Shown: positions 25,361 to 35,374, numbered from the stretch's first letter. The stretch is DNA of 59,381 nt from Algicoccus sp048820935 (GCF_048820935.1 NZ_JBMERD010000015.1:1-59381); one strand, 5' to 3'. Notes: generated by a model not told the origin, from the sequence alone. Program-made: numbers and translations.

Positions 25361-26548
25361 ATGCCACGACCCATTAAAGCCGTTATTGACCTTGCTGCCT
25401 TGTCACATAATCTGGGACGTGTGCGCGCACACCTGTCACAAGCGACTGATTCTGCGTCTCATCAAAATACGCGGATTTGGGCAGTTATTAAAGCCAATGC
25501 TTATGGCCATGGGATTGAGGCTGCGGTGCAGGCGTTTGCAGCGGCCGATGGCTTGGCCATGTTGGACTTTGAAGAGGCCGTTCGCTGTCGCCAAGCGGGT
25601 TGGCAGGGCCCGATTCTAATGCTGGAAGGCTTTTTTGACGAAACAGACCTTGAGCTTTGTGTGCAGTTGCAGCTTTGGCCAGTTGTGCACGATGCTGATC
25701 AAATTGCAACATTGCAAAGTTGGGCGGCCAATGGTTCCAATCCGTTGTCTTCAATGCGCGTGTTTTTAAAGCTTGATACTGGAATGCATCGCTTGGGTTT
25801 TACACCGCAAACCTATACGCATGCATGGACGCAGTTGGAAGCGTTGAGAACTCAAGGCAGACTTTTAGGTATTTCGCACATGACGCATTTTGCGTGTGCG
25901 GATTCGGATGAGGGGCTGGCACCCGCTTTGGCGGTCTACACGAAAGTGACTGAAGATTTATTGGCGGATCATTGCTTGGCTAACTCAGCTGCAATCTGGC
26001 GCCATGCGCCACAAATTGTGGACGGTGCCGTTTGGCAAAATGCCACGACCAGTACAACTCAAATGCCAACCTCGGCCACAACCACTTGGGTACGACCCGG
26101 GATTTGTCTGTATGGAGCCTCGCCGTTTGATGATCGCCGAGCACAGGAAGATCTGCGATTGCTGCCTGCGATGACGTTGGAATCTCGAGTTTTACAGATC
26201 AGTACCGTCGCAGCCGGTGAAGGGATTGGCTACGGTTATAAGGATCGAGCCAATCAAGCAATGCGAATTGCGGTGGTCGCTTGCGGTTACGCAGATGGTT
26301 ATCCAAGACATGCGCCGGCTGGGACGCCTGTGGGAACTTCAGCAGGGATTGCAAGCCTAATTGGTCGGGTCTCGATGGATATGCTGACGGTCGATATAAC
26401 GCATTTGCCTAATGTGCAGCGCGGTGATCCGGTGATTCTCTGGGGACAAGACGGTCCGTCGGTCGATGAGGTGGCCAAACTCAGCGGCACGATTGGTTAC
26501 GAATTATTAGCCGGTGTCACTGCGAGAGTCCCCCGCGTCGTGGTCTAG
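25361..26548 (+). CDS. alr: Alanine racemase
   Basis: PLP enzyme that supplies D-alanine for peptidoglycan. The 395-residue protein starts MPRPIKAVIDLAALSHNL and carries the PLP lysine in WAVIKANAYGHG (Lys44), LKLDTGMHRLGF, RPGICLYGASPF and GEGIGYGYKD with a catalytic-type tyrosine; it ends with VSMDMLTVDIT and GYELLAGVTARVPRV. GGTGA lies about 6 bases before the ATG. It is divergent from hpnC and followed after 74 bases by radA, a pair common in this group. It is slightly longer than usual, with small insertions around 30-36 and 225-240. Confidence 0.96.
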   Translation: MPRPIKAVIDLAALSHNLGRVRAHLSQATDSASHQNTRIWAVIKANAYGHGIEAAVQAFAAADGLAMLDFEEAVRCRQAGWQGPILMLEGFFDETDLELCVQLQLWPVVHDADQIATLQSWAANGSNPLSSMRVFLKLDTGMHRLGFTPQTYTHAWTQLEALRTQGRLLGISHMTHFACADSDEGLAPALAVYTKVTEDLLADHCLANSAAIWRHAPQIVDGAVWQNATTSTTQMPTSATTTWVRPGICLYGASPFDDRRAQEDLRLLPAMTLESRVLQISTVAAGEGIGYGYKDRANQAMRIAVVACGYADGYPRHAPAGTPVGTSAGIASLIGRVSMDMLTVDITHLPNVQRGDPVILWGQDGPSVDEVAKLSGTIGYELLAGVTARVPRVVV

Positions 26549-26622
26549 CCTCCTTCGCATTCAATGTAAGACATGAGCCAAGTGAGCATGATTCAGTGGT
26601 TTGTGTAAATTTCAGGAAATCA

Positions 26623-28005
26623 ATGTCCAAAGTTAAAACGCAGTATGTCTGTCAGGCGTGTGGTGATATCAGCCCGAAATGGCATGGTCAGTGCCCATCG
26701 TGTCAAGAATGGAATACGCTCGAACAAATGGTGCGTCCAGCGGCCATGCCAGGTGGGGACCGCTATACATCGATGACGGGCGTACAAGCACAAGTCCAAA
26801 AACTCTCGGATGTGCAGGCTAGAGAATTGCCGCGTATGCCCACAGGCATTGCCGAGTTTGATCGCGTCTTAGGTGGCGGATTGGTGCGCGGTGCCGTGGT
26901 GCTCATCGGTGGTGATCCGGGCATTGGTAAATCGACTTTACTGCTTCAGGCGCTGGCGAGTGTCTCGCGTGCGCAGCGGGTGTTGTATGTAACAGGTGAG
27001 GAATCGGCTGAACAAGTGGCCTTACGGGCTCAACGTTTAGGTGTTGATGGTGCGGCCGTGGATCTGCTTGTTGAGATTCGTCTGGAACTGATTGAAGATC
27101 AGTTGCGTAAAACGCAGCCCGCGGTGGCGGTGATTGACTCGATTCAGACGGTTTACAGTGCGCAGTCGAATTCAGCGCCCGGATCGGTGTCGCAAGTTCG
27201 GGAGTGTGCTGCACAGCTCACTCGTTTGGCCAAACAAACGGGTGTGCCAATCGTCATGATTGGTCATGTCACAAAAGATGGTACGCTGGCTGGCCCCCGT
27301 GTTTTAGAGCACATGGTCGATACGGTGCTGTATTTTGAGGGGGATAGTCATTCCTCGTTTCGTTTGATTCGAGCATTTAAAAACCGCTTTGGCGCAGTCA
27401 ATGAGCTGGGTGTATTTGCCATGACAGATCGTGGCTTGCGCGGCGTGGCCAACCCTTCAGCGTTGTTTTTATCGCAGCACTCGCGTGATGTGTCGGGTTC
27501 TTGCGTGATGGCCACACAAGAAGGCACGCGTCCCTTACTCGTTGAAATTCAAGCACTGGTTGATACCGCGTACGTACCGAATCCAAGACGCCTGGCGTTG
27601 GGTCTGGAGGGGCACCGTTTGGCGATGTTGCTCGCGGTGTTACACCGACATGCGGCGGTTGCGACAGCCGATAAAGACGTGTTTGTGAATGCCGTTGGGG
27701 GGGTGCGAATTACGGAGCCGGGTGCTGATTTACCGATTTTGTTGGCGATTCTGTCGTCGTTACAAGACAAGCCGTTGCCTGTTGGCTTGGTTTCATTTGG
27801 TGAAATTGGGCTCGCTGGTGAAGTGCGACCTGCAGTTCGAGGTCAAGAACGTTTGCGAGAAGCCGCCAAGCTTGGGTTTTCTGTGGCGATTGTGCCTGCT
27901 GCGAATGCACCGAAACAAGCGATTGAAGGTTTGCGCGTGATTGGTGTGAATCGACTTCAGGAAGCCATTGAAGCCGTTCTGAATTTGGCGAACCAGCAAG
28001 GCTGA
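26623..28005 (+). CDS. radA: DNA repair protein RadA
   Basis: RecA-like branch-migration helicase for recombination intermediates. The 460-residue protein has the N-terminal zinc finger (Cys10, Cys13, Cys24, Cys27: YVCQACGDISPKWHGQCPSC), Walker A GGDPGIGKSTLLLQ, the RadA-specific KNRFG motif (KNRFGAVNELGVFAM) and a C-terminal Lon-like domain (VFVNAVGGVRITEPGADLPI). ATG 26623 with CAGGAAA upstream is preferred to the frame opening at 26596. The YbbP-like gene begins 2 bases after its stop. Confidence 0.97.
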   Translation: MSKVKTQYVCQACGDISPKWHGQCPSCQEWNTLEQMVRPAAMPGGDRYTSMTGVQAQVQKLSDVQARELPRMPTGIAEFDRVLGGGLVRGAVVLIGGDPGIGKSTLLLQALASVSRAQRVLYVTGEESAEQVALRAQRLGVDGAAVDLLVEIRLELIEDQLRKTQPAVAVIDSIQTVYSAQSNSAPGSVSQVRECAAQLTRLAKQTGVPIVMIGHVTKDGTLAGPRVLEHMVDTVLYFEGDSHSSFRLIRAFKNRFGAVNELGVFAMTDRGLRGVANPSALFLSQHSRDVSGSCVMATQEGTRPLLVEIQALVDTAYVPNPRRLALGLEGHRLAMLLAVLHRHAAVATADKDVFVNAVGGVRITEPGADLPILLAILSSLQDKPLPVGLVSFGEIGLAGEVRPAVRGQERLREAAKLGFSVAIVPAANAPKQAIEGLRVIGVNRLQEAIEAVLNLANQQG

Positions 28006-28007
28006 GG

Positions 28008-30569
28008 ATGAGTTTGCAATCGATGAATCGAGTTGAGCTAGAACGTCGTCGCAATCAGTCCGTGACAAGTCGGGCGCAATCATGGTGGCGGTTTGGGTTG
28101 CGTCAGACTTGGCGTGATGCTCGCTCTGGTGAACTGCGTCTACTTTTGTTCGCAGTCATGATTGCTGTGGCTGCCATCACCAGTGTGGGATTTTTAGCGG
28201 ATCGGGTGTCTCAAGCACTGAATCAAGATGCGGTGCGTTTGTTGGGTGCTGATTTGCTTGTGGAAAGTCCGCAAGCCGCGCAGCCTGCCTGGGTTCAAGC
28301 CGCCCGCGATCAAGGCTTGGCAGCGATACGCATTCAACAGTTCCCTTCGATGGTGGGGTCATCGGATGGACTGTGGCAGCTGGCCTCTGTGAAAGCGGTT
28401 GAAGAAGGCTATCCCTTGCGAGGTGCTTTACGCACAGCAGAGTCAATCGATACGCCGGATGCGGTCACCGAAGCGGTGCCAGAAGTAGGGACGGTTTGGA
28501 TTGATCCCCAGTTGTTGTTGCAAACGGGTTTATCCGTGGGTGAAGACTTGCAGGTTGGCCATTCCGCGCTGACGATTGCGCGTGTTCTGACCTATGAGCC
28601 TGATCGAGGTATGCAATTGGTGTCCATGGCGCCTCGTTTGTTGATGCGCGCAGAAGATTTGCAAGCGACAGGGTTGCTGGCCGCGGGCAGTCGGGTTGGC
28701 CATAGTTTGATGGTGGCGGGTGAATCGGATGCATTGGCGAACTTTAGGGATTGGTTGGAGCCCCAGTTACAAACCGCTCAAAAAATACTCGACGTACAGG
28801 AAGGACGCCCTGAAGTGGGTCGGACGGTTGAACGTGCGCAGAATTTTCTGACGTTGGTGGTCATGATCGCCGTGCTGATTTCAGCAGTTTCGATTGCGCT
28901 GGGTGCGCGTCGGTTTGCACAACGTCAGCAGCAAGCGATTGCGGTGATGCGCTGCTTAGGTGCAACTCGGGGGTTGATTCGTCGGGTGTTATTGGTTGAG
29001 TTCTCTTGTGTGGCGCTACTGGGTACGGTGTTGGGGGTCGTCATTGGTGCGGCTGCTCAACTTGGTCTAGCGATTACGATGCAATCACTGGTGATGCAGT
29101 CTTTGCCTGCGCCTAGCTGGATGCCGGTGTTACAGGGTGTTTATGCGGGGTTTTGGTTGCTGTTTGCATTTTCATTGCCGCCATTGCAGTCATTATCACG
29201 CATGAGTCCGGCGCAGATCTTTCGCCAAGAAACCGCGGGTCTGGCTTGGCAAAGTATCAGTGGCTATGGGCTAGCCATTGGCGGGTTTTTTGGTTTGATG
29301 TGGTGGATTGCCGGTGATCTGCTCTATGGGCTGGGTTTGGCAGCTGGGTTTGTTGCAGCCGCCGCGCTCTTTGCAGGTCTAACCCTAGCCATGCTGCAAG
29401 CATTTTCTTGGTTTAGGAAATGGCATCGTGGGCATGCAACCTGGCGCTTTGCCATGGCAGGGATGGTGCGAAGACGAGGCGCGACGATGGCCCAAGTGAG
29501 TGCTCTGGCGGGTGGCATGATGGCGATTTTGTTGTTGCTGATTGTGCGCACGGATTTGTTGGACGGCTGGCAACAAACCTTGCCACCCGATGCGGCCAAT
29601 CGCTTTCTGATTAACATTCAACCCGATCAAATTGCTGATGTTCGTGTGCAATTGCAAAGCTTAACGAGTCAACCAGCACAGGTCTATCCGATGGTGCGGG
29701 GTCGCTTGATTGAACACAATGACAATCCGATTCGGGTCGACGACTATCGTTCACCTCGGATACAGCGTTTATTACAGCGGGACTTTAATCTGACTTACCT
29801 GGACTCGTTACAAAACCAAGGGCAGGTGGTGGCAGGTGAAGCTTGGGATCCACAAACGTTGTCGGTTTCCATCGAGGATGAGATTGCCCGTGAACTGGGT
29901 TTGCGACTAGGGGATCAAGTCACATTTGATGTGGCGGGTCTGTCTGTGCCGGTTCAAGTGACACAGTTTCGCAAAGTGGATTGGGGGACGTTAAAGCCAA
30001 ATTTCTTTGCCATTACCACCCCACAGGCCCTACAAAACTCACCCCAGACCTGGATGACGGCAATTCGCTTAGAACAAACGCAACAATCAGAATTAAAAAC
30101 CTTGCTACAAACGTACCCGAATATCACGGTCTTTGATGTCGATGCTTTGATGAACCAGTTACGATCCGTTTTGGATCGGGTGGTGTTTGCGATACAGGGG
30201 CTTTTTGTGTTTGCTGTGTTAGCAGGTGGCTTGGTCCTGATGGCGGCTTTGAGTACGAGTCGTGATGAGCGAGTTCGTGAAGCGGCATTGCTACGCGCTT
30301 TGGGCGCAACTGATCGACAATTGCGTTCTGCACAACGGTTAGAGCTTTTAACCATCGGTGCATTGGCAGGTCTGATGGCCAGCGCCGGTGCCACCACAAT
30401 CGCTTGGGGGTTGTCACGCTGGGTGTTTGAATTTGCCATGGTTTGGTCGTGGCTGCCTTGGGTCACAGGTTTGGTGGTTTGCATGGTGGCTGCTTGGGTG
30501 GCAGGTTCACTGGTTTTACGGGGCGTGCTTCAAACGCCGCCCTTGCAGATATTGAGAACATCCTTATGA
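28008..30569 (+). CDS. YbbP-like ABC transporter permease (FtsX/MacB fold)
   Basis: Large permease with duplicated FtsX domains, 853 residues, close to E. coli YbbP (about 800). There is a first membrane helix near residues 43-63, an extracytoplasmic domain to about 280, a group of helices at 285-305, 335-360 and 375-395, further helices at 420-465 and 495-515, a second periplasmic domain, then three C-terminal helices. LGATRGLIRRVLL and LGATDRQLRSAQRLE are the two matching coupling motifs. YbbP family members work with an ATPase (YbbA), thought to move lipid-like or fatty substrates from the inner membrane; no ATPase gene is beside it here. AAGG lies 6 bases before the ATG. Its stop overlaps the kdkA start by 4 bases. 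Confidence 0.88.
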   Translation: MSLQSMNRVELERRRNQSVTSRAQSWWRFGLRQTWRDARSGELRLLLFAVMIAVAAITSVGFLADRVSQALNQDAVRLLGADLLVESPQAAQPAWVQAARDQGLAAIRIQQFPSMVGSSDGLWQLASVKAVEEGYPLRGALRTAESIDTPDAVTEAVPEVGTVWIDPQLLLQTGLSVGEDLQVGHSALTIARVLTYEPDRGMQLVSMAPRLLMRAEDLQATGLLAAGSRVGHSLMVAGESDALANFRDWLEPQLQTAQKILDVQEGRPEVGRTVERAQNFLTLVVMIAVLISAVSIALGARRFAQRQQQAIAVMRCLGATRGLIRRVLLVEFSCVALLGTVLGVVIGAAAQLGLAITMQSLVMQSLPAPSWMPVLQGVYAGFWLLFAFSLPPLQSLSRMSPAQIFRQETAGLAWQSISGYGLAIGGFFGLMWWIAGDLLYGLGLAAGFVAAAALFAGLTLAMLQAFSWFRKWHRGHATWRFAMAGMVRRRGATMAQVSALAGGMMAILLLLIVRTDLLDGWQQTLPPDAANRFLINIQPDQIADVRVQLQSLTSQPAQVYPMVRGRLIEHNDNPIRVDDYRSPRIQRLLQRDFNLTYLDSLQNQGQVVAGEAWDPQTLSVSIEDEIARELGLRLGDQVTFDVAGLSVPVQVTQFRKVDWGTLKPNFFAITTPQALQNSPQTWMTAIRLEQTQQSELKTLLQTYPNITVFDVDALMNQLRSVLDRVVFAIQGLFVFAVLAGGLVLMAALSTSRDERVREAALLRALGATDRQLRSAQRLELLTIGALAGLMASAGATTIAWGLSRWVFEFAMVWSWLPWVTGLVVCMVAAWVAGSLVLRGVLQTPPLQILRTSL

Positions 30570-31285
30570 GTGAGAATGTCGTGCAAACTGAGTCATTAGG
30601 GTTCTTTACACTACACCACGATCAAACGTCTGTGGTGAGTGCGCGTTCCGATGTTAAGTTTCAGTGGTTTGATCCAGATTGTGAGTCTCTACACGCACAG
30701 CCTGTGCAAACGGGAGGTCGTGGAGCAGCCTGGTTTGTTGATTTGGGTATCCAGCAAGGTGTACTGAGACATTACCGACGCGGTGGTCTGATCTCGCGTC
30801 TCACAAAAACGCTCTATGTCTGGGGTGGCTTGTCAAAAACTCGCAGCTTTCAAGAGTTTTATCTGATGCATCAACTCCAGAATCTTGGACTGCCTGTCCC
30901 CACTGTGATGGCTGCTCAGGTACAGCGTGTGGGTTTTTTCTTTTACAAGGCGGCTTTAATTACAGAACGTATTGACGGCGCACGCGCCCTGGCTGAGTGT
31001 GAGGATCCTGAGCTATGGTATGCAGCGGGCATTCTCATTCAAACAATGCATGCGCTGGGTGTTTGGCATGCGGATCTGAATGTGCATAATATTCTGGTGG
31101 ATTCGCAAGGTGCTTTGTGGCTGATTGATTTTGATCGTGCGCAATATCCTGTATACGACTCTTCCCGGCTTCAAAGCAATATCGAGCGCCTAGAGCGTTC
31201 CGTTCTGAAGGTTTGTCCAGAAAAGCATGAATTACATTGGCAAATGTTGTCTCAGGGATACGCTACAGATGGTCCGCAAGCATAG
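30566..31285 (+). CDS. kdkA: 3-deoxy-D-manno-octulosonic acid kinase
   Basis: Phosphorylates Kdo in the LPS inner core, at the cytoplasmic face of the inner membrane. The 239-residue protein is a small kinase-fold enzyme: GGRGAAWFVDLG and VLRHYRRGGLISRLTK at the N-terminal lobe, LGLPVPTVMAAQV, then the catalytic HADLNVHNILVD and metal-binding LIDFDRA. This is the KdkA/WaaP family; the RHYRRGG segment fits KdkA. The start overlaps the YbbP-like stop by ATGA, so translation is coupled. It probably helps modify the same LPS that lpxO and the 51-57 kb cluster build. Confidence 0.9.
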   Translation: MSENVVQTESLGFFTLHHDQTSVVSARSDVKFQWFDPDCESLHAQPVQTGGRGAAWFVDLGIQQGVLRHYRRGGLISRLTKTLYVWGGLSKTRSFQEFYLMHQLQNLGLPVPTVMAAQVQRVGFFFYKAALITERIDGARALAECEDPELWYAAGILIQTMHALGVWHADLNVHNILVDSQGALWLIDFDRAQYPVYDSSRLQSNIERLERSVLKVCPEKHELHWQMLSQGYATDGPQA

Positions 31286-31393
31286 GTCCTGATCTGAGAT
31301 GACCTTATCGTGAAAAAGCTTTAGAATTCTAGGGTTTATGTCGTGTTGCGTGCAGAACTGCCCAACATGGCTTTTTTTAATGGGGGGTTTAAA

Positions 31394-32494
31394 ATGAAAT
31401 CACGCGTTTTGTGGACGTGGCTGCTCAGCGCAGCCGTGGGTGGTTTGAGTCTGACTGGGCTGACACAAGCTCAGACACTGAACGTCTATAACTGGGCAGA
31501 ATATACCGCCCCCGATACGATTCCTGGGTTTGAACGTGAAGCAGGGGTCAAGGTGCGCTATGACACTTACGATAGCAATGACACGCTTCAAGCCAAGTTG
31601 TTAACGGGCAATTCTGGGTATGACGTGGTCGTGCCCTCTACGCATTATGCCGCGCGTCAGATTGAAGGCGGGCTGTTTCAAAAACTCGATAAATCCAGAA
31701 TCCCAAACTGGGAGAATCTGGATCCAGCCATCATGAAGTTACTCGAGCCGGTTGACCCGGGTAATCAATATCTGGTGCCGTGGGGGTATGGGACCAATGC
31801 CTTGGGTTTTAATGTGACTAAAGCCCGTGAGATTTTAGGTGATGATGTCAATCTTGCTGACTGGTCGTTGTTATTCGATCCTGAGAAGATTAAGAAATTT
31901 GCCAGTTGTGGGGTTTCGATTCTGGATGAGGCGGCACAAGTGTTTCCAGCCGCATTGCACTATCTGGGCAAAGATCCCAACAGCAGCAAACCTGAAGACA
32001 TGAAAGCTGCGCTGGAGTTGCTGAAGTCGATCCGACCTTACGTGCGTCAGTTCAGTTCATCGGGCTACATCGATGAGTTGGCAACCGGTGACCTGTGCTT
32101 GGTCTATGGGTTCTCAGGTGATGTGTTGATTGCAGCCAGTCGCGCTAAAGAGGGTAAACGTAATTATGAGATTGATTACTTCTTGCCAGAAGATGGTGCA
32201 CCGGCTTGGTTTGACACCATGGCCATTCCTAAAGATGCGGCCAATCCTGATCTGGCCAACGACTTTGTGAACTACATGTCTAAACCGGAAGTGTCTGCAG
32301 CGATCACGAATACGATGTTCTACCCAAACGCCAACAAAGCGGCGCGTCCTTTGGTGATTTCTGAAGTGGCTGACAATCCATCGATTTATCCGAGTGATGA
32401 GGTTCAGAGCCGCATCTTTGTGATTCAACCCCATGCACCCAACGTACAACGACAGCAGTCACGGATGTGGGCTGAGTTGAAGTCAGGTCGCTAG
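31394..32494 (+). CDS. potF: Polyamine ABC transporter, periplasmic binding protein
   Basis: Periplasmic putrescine/spermidine-binding protein of the PotF/PotD family. The 366-residue precursor has a signal peptide (MKSRVLWTWLL...LTQAQ, cleavage near residue 26-28) and the mature start LNVYNWAEYTAPDTIPGFE; the family segments YDVVVPSTHYAARQI and VPWGYGTNALGFN follow. ATG 31394 is preceded by a GGGGGG ribosome site; the frame opening at 31343 would precede the signal. First gene of a complete potF-potG-potH-potI set. Confidence 0.94.
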   Translation: MKSRVLWTWLLSAAVGGLSLTGLTQAQTLNVYNWAEYTAPDTIPGFEREAGVKVRYDTYDSNDTLQAKLLTGNSGYDVVVPSTHYAARQIEGGLFQKLDKSRIPNWENLDPAIMKLLEPVDPGNQYLVPWGYGTNALGFNVTKAREILGDDVNLADWSLLFDPEKIKKFASCGVSILDEAAQVFPAALHYLGKDPNSSKPEDMKAALELLKSIRPYVRQFSSSGYIDELATGDLCLVYGFSGDVLIAASRAKEGKRNYEIDYFLPEDGAPAWFDTMAIPKDAANPDLANDFVNYMSKPEVSAAITNTMFYPNANKAARPLVISEVADNPSIYPSDEVQSRIFVIQPHAPNVQRQQSRMWAELKSGR

Positions 32495-32515
32495 GTTTAG
32501 ATGAGGTTTTTTAAG

Positions 32516-33646
32516 ATGGCAACGTCGGTGAATGGTTTGAGTACCTATGCGGGTGATGGGCAGGATTTTGTGCGTTTAGTGGATGTCACCAAAGTCTACG
32601 GAGAAACCGTGGCTGTTCAGACCGTGAATCTGAGCATTCAACGCAATGAGATTTTTGCATTGTTAGGGAGTTCAGGTTGCGGTAAATCGACTTTACTCAG
32701 AATGCTGGCAGGGTTTGAAACCGTGAGCTCGGGTCAGATTTTTTTGGATGGTGCCAATATTACGAACTTGGCGCCCTACGAGCGTCCGGTCAATATGATG
32801 TTTCAGTCGTATGCCCTGTTTCCCCATATGAATGTGGAAGCGAATGTGGCATTTGGTCTGAAGCAAGAGGGTGTGCCACGTCACGAGATCCATGAACGTG
32901 TCTATGAGGCGTTGGAACTGGTGCAAATGTCGCCGTATGCACGACGTAAACCTCATCAATTGTCGGGTGGTCAACAACAGCGAGTGGCGTTGGCTAGAAG
33001 TCTGGTTAAACGTCCAAAACTTTTATTGCTCGATGAGCCGATGTCTGCACTAGACAAACAGATTCGCCATAAGACGCAGATCGAGCTTGTGCGTATTCTG
33101 GATCAGTTGGGTGTGACGTGTTGCATGGTGACCCACGATCAGGAAGAGGCGATGAGCATGGCGAGTCGATTGGCCGTCATGACTGAGGGACAAATTCGTC
33201 AGGTGGGGTCACCGCAAGAGGTTTATGCGTTTCCAAACTCTCGCTTTGTCGCGGGATTCATTGGCTCGACCAACTTGTTTGAAGGTGTGATTTCGGTTGA
33301 TGAACCAGATCACATCATGATTGAAAGCGAGGACTTGCCTCGTCCCTTTTATGTTGATCATGGGGTGAGCGAACCTTTGGGTATGGACGTGTCTGTGTCA
33401 TTGCGACCTGAGCAGGTGTTTGTGAGTCGTCAGGCACCTGATAGTGAGTACAACTGGGGCCATGGTGTGGTGAGTCACATGGCCTGGATGGGGAGTTATG
33501 CGCTTTATCAGATCCGTCTGGATTCAGGCAAGCTTGTAGAAGCCAATTTGCCTTCACAAATTCTGATGCAATCTGATCCACCGGGTGTCGATGATGAAGT
33601 TTATGTGCATTGGAACCAGGATAGCGTGACGGTACTGACATCATGA
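32516..33646 (+). CDS. potG: Polyamine ABC transporter, ATP-binding protein
   Basis: ATPase driving polyamine uptake. The 376-residue protein has Walker A GSSGCGKST, the Q-loop in MMFQSYALFPHM, signature LSGGQQQRVALARSL, Walker B LLLLDEPMSALD and the switch histidine in VTHDQEEA, then a C-terminal TOBE domain with VSLRPEQVF. Two ATGs are possible: 32516 (GAGG 8 bases upstream) and 32501 (AGG 5 bases upstream); the first is slightly better. Its stop overlaps potH by 4 bases. Alignment from memory is closest to E. coli PotG. Confidence 0.95.
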   Translation: MATSVNGLSTYAGDGQDFVRLVDVTKVYGETVAVQTVNLSIQRNEIFALLGSSGCGKSTLLRMLAGFETVSSGQIFLDGANITNLAPYERPVNMMFQSYALFPHMNVEANVAFGLKQEGVPRHEIHERVYEALELVQMSPYARRKPHQLSGGQQQRVALARSLVKRPKLLLLDEPMSALDKQIRHKTQIELVRILDQLGVTCCMVTHDQEEAMSMASRLAVMTEGQIRQVGSPQEVYAFPNSRFVAGFIGSTNLFEGVISVDEPDHIMIESEDLPRPFYVDHGVSEPLGMDVSVSLRPEQVFVSRQAPDSEYNWGHGVVSHMAWMGSYALYQIRLDSGKLVEANLPSQILMQSDPPGVDDEVYVHWNQDSVTVLTS

Positions 33647-34554
33647 AGAAATCTTGGCAACAGATCCGAGCGGATCTGCTGAGCATTGCGCCACCATTCT
33701 TATGGCTCATTCTGTTTTTGTTGATCCCATTTTTAATGGTTCTCAAAATCAGTTTTGCTGATATGGAGTTTGGGGTGCCTCCCTATACGGCACTGACGCA
33801 GTGGGCCGATGAGACATTGGCTTTGTCAGTGCATTTGCGTGGATATTTTTTACTGTTCAGTGATTCGCTGTACATCGCGACTTATATCCAGTCTTTGCGC
33901 ATGGCGGCTATGACGACGCTAGTGTGCATTCTGATTGGCTACCCCATGGCGTATTACATCGCGCGAGCACCTCAGCGAATTCAACATTTGCTGCTGCTCG
34001 CTGTGATTCTGCCTTTCTGGACATCGTTGCTATTGCGCGTATACGCCTGGGTAGGAATTTTGCGCAGTGATGGGTTGCTGAATTCGGTGCTGATGGGATT
34101 GGGGCTGATTCAGACACCACTTGAAATCTATCGCACAGATTTTGCGGTGTATATCGGTTTGGTCTACGCGTATTTGCCATTTTTTGTGTTGCCGATGTAC
34201 GCCGTCTTGGTCAAACTTGATACACGATTGCTAGATGCAGCCTATGACTTAGGTGCGCGCCCATGGCGTGCGTTTATTTCGGTCACTTTGCCGCTGTCCA
34301 TGCCGGGGGTGATTTCGGGTGCCATGTTGGTATTTATTCCATCCGTTGGTGAGTATGTGATTCCAGAAATGCTCGGAGGTGCGGATACATTGATGATGGG
34401 TCGCTTGATGTGGGGTGAGTTCTTTACCAACGCAGACTGGCCGATGGCCTCGGCTGTGACGATTGTCATGGTGGCTTTGCTGTTGTTGCCACTGATCGTG
34501 TTCCAGGTCAGTCAAGCCAAGCATTATCAATCTCAGGGAGGTCGTCATGGCTAA
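33643..34554 (+). CDS. potH: Polyamine ABC transporter, permease PotH
   Basis: Inner-membrane permease subunit with about six helices (303 residues). The first helix lies near residues 15-40; the coupling loop DLGARPWRAFISVTLPLSMPG that contacts the ATPase is near 202-222. FVLPMYAVLVKLDTRLLDAAYDLGA is typical for PotB/PotH. The start overlaps potG (ATGA) and the end overlaps potI by 8 bases. Confidence 0.95.
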   Translation: MKKSWQQIRADLLSIAPPFLWLILFLLIPFLMVLKISFADMEFGVPPYTALTQWADETLALSVHLRGYFLLFSDSLYIATYIQSLRMAAMTTLVCILIGYPMAYYIARAPQRIQHLLLLAVILPFWTSLLLRVYAWVGILRSDGLLNSVLMGLGLIQTPLEIYRTDFAVYIGLVYAYLPFFVLPMYAVLVKLDTRLLDAAYDLGARPWRAFISVTLPLSMPGVISGAMLVFIPSVGEYVIPEMLGGADTLMMGRLMWGEFFTNADWPMASAVTIVMVALLLLPLIVFQVSQAKHYQSQGGRHG

Positions 34555-35374
34555 AGCTCGACGGGCGCCCAATGCGCCAAGCGCCCTTGGGACTTGGTTG
34601 GCTCTGGGATTGGGTTTTTTGTTTTTGTATGTGCCGATTTTAAGTTTGATCGTTTTTTCATTTAACGATTCTGCGATGATGACCAGCTGGAGTGGGTTCT
34701 CATTGCGCTGGTACAAGGCGCTATTCAATGACACAGCTCTGTTGCAGGCAGCCTGGCTCTCTTTGCAGGTGGCCTTGATGACAGCAACCGCAGCTAGTGT
34801 GATTGGCGTTTGGGCAGGTTATGTGCTGGCCAGAAAAGGGCGGTTTCGCGGGTTTTCTTTATATGTGGGTTTGGTCAGCGCGCCCCTAGTGATTCCTGAA
34901 GTGGTGTTGGGTATTTCACTATTACTACTCTTTGTGGAAATGGGTAGCCTGTTTGGTTGGCCAGCACATCGCGGTATGTTTACGATTTGGGTAGGACACA
35001 CGACGTTTTGTATGGCGTTTGTAACCGTCATTGTGCAGACCCGAATCCGTGATCTGGATCGCTCACTAGAAGAAGCCGCCTTGGACCTAGGCGCAACACC
35101 GCTGACAGTATTTTTTAGGGTGACCTTGCCATTGATTGCACCGGCGATTGTTTCCGGATGGTTGCTGGCGTTTACACTGTCATTGGATGATGTGGTGATT
35201 GCCTCCTTTTTATCTGGCCCTGGTGCCACATTGCTGTCACCGGAAATTTTCGCACGCGTAAGATTGGGGTTGAAGCCTGAAGTGAATGCGCTTGCGACTT
35301 TATTTGTAGTCGTTGTCGGTATTCTCGTGTTTGTTGCGAATGCGGTACAACGTCGTCAAGGAAAAAAATCATGA
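34547..35374 (+). CDS. potI: Polyamine ABC transporter, permease PotI
   Basis: Second permease half of the transporter, 275 residues with about six helices. FSLRWYKALFND near residue 50 is a PotC/PotI hallmark and DLGATPLTVFFRVTLPLIAPA is the coupling loop; LSLDDVVIASFLSGPG follows. It begins inside potH and overlaps the next gene by 4 bases, so the transport operon runs on without a break. Confidence 0.95.
   Translation: MAKARRAPNAPSALGTWLALGLGFLFLYVPILSLIVFSFNDSAMMTSWSGFSLRWYKALFNDTALLQAAWLSLQVALMTATAASVIGVWAGYVLARKGRFRGFSLYVGLVSAPLVIPEVVLGISLLLLFVEMGSLFGWPAHRGMFTIWVGHTTFCMAFVTVIVQTRIRDLDRSLEEAALDLGATPLTVFFRVTLPLIAPAIVSGWLLAFTLSLDDVVIASFLSGPGATLLSPEIFARVRLGLKPEVNALATLFVVVVGILVFVANAVQRRQGKKS

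Noticed and set aside
29954..30484. A 176-codon frame antisense to the YbbP-like gene
   Set aside because: The sense gene is well supported; the antisense frame has no motif or ribosome site.
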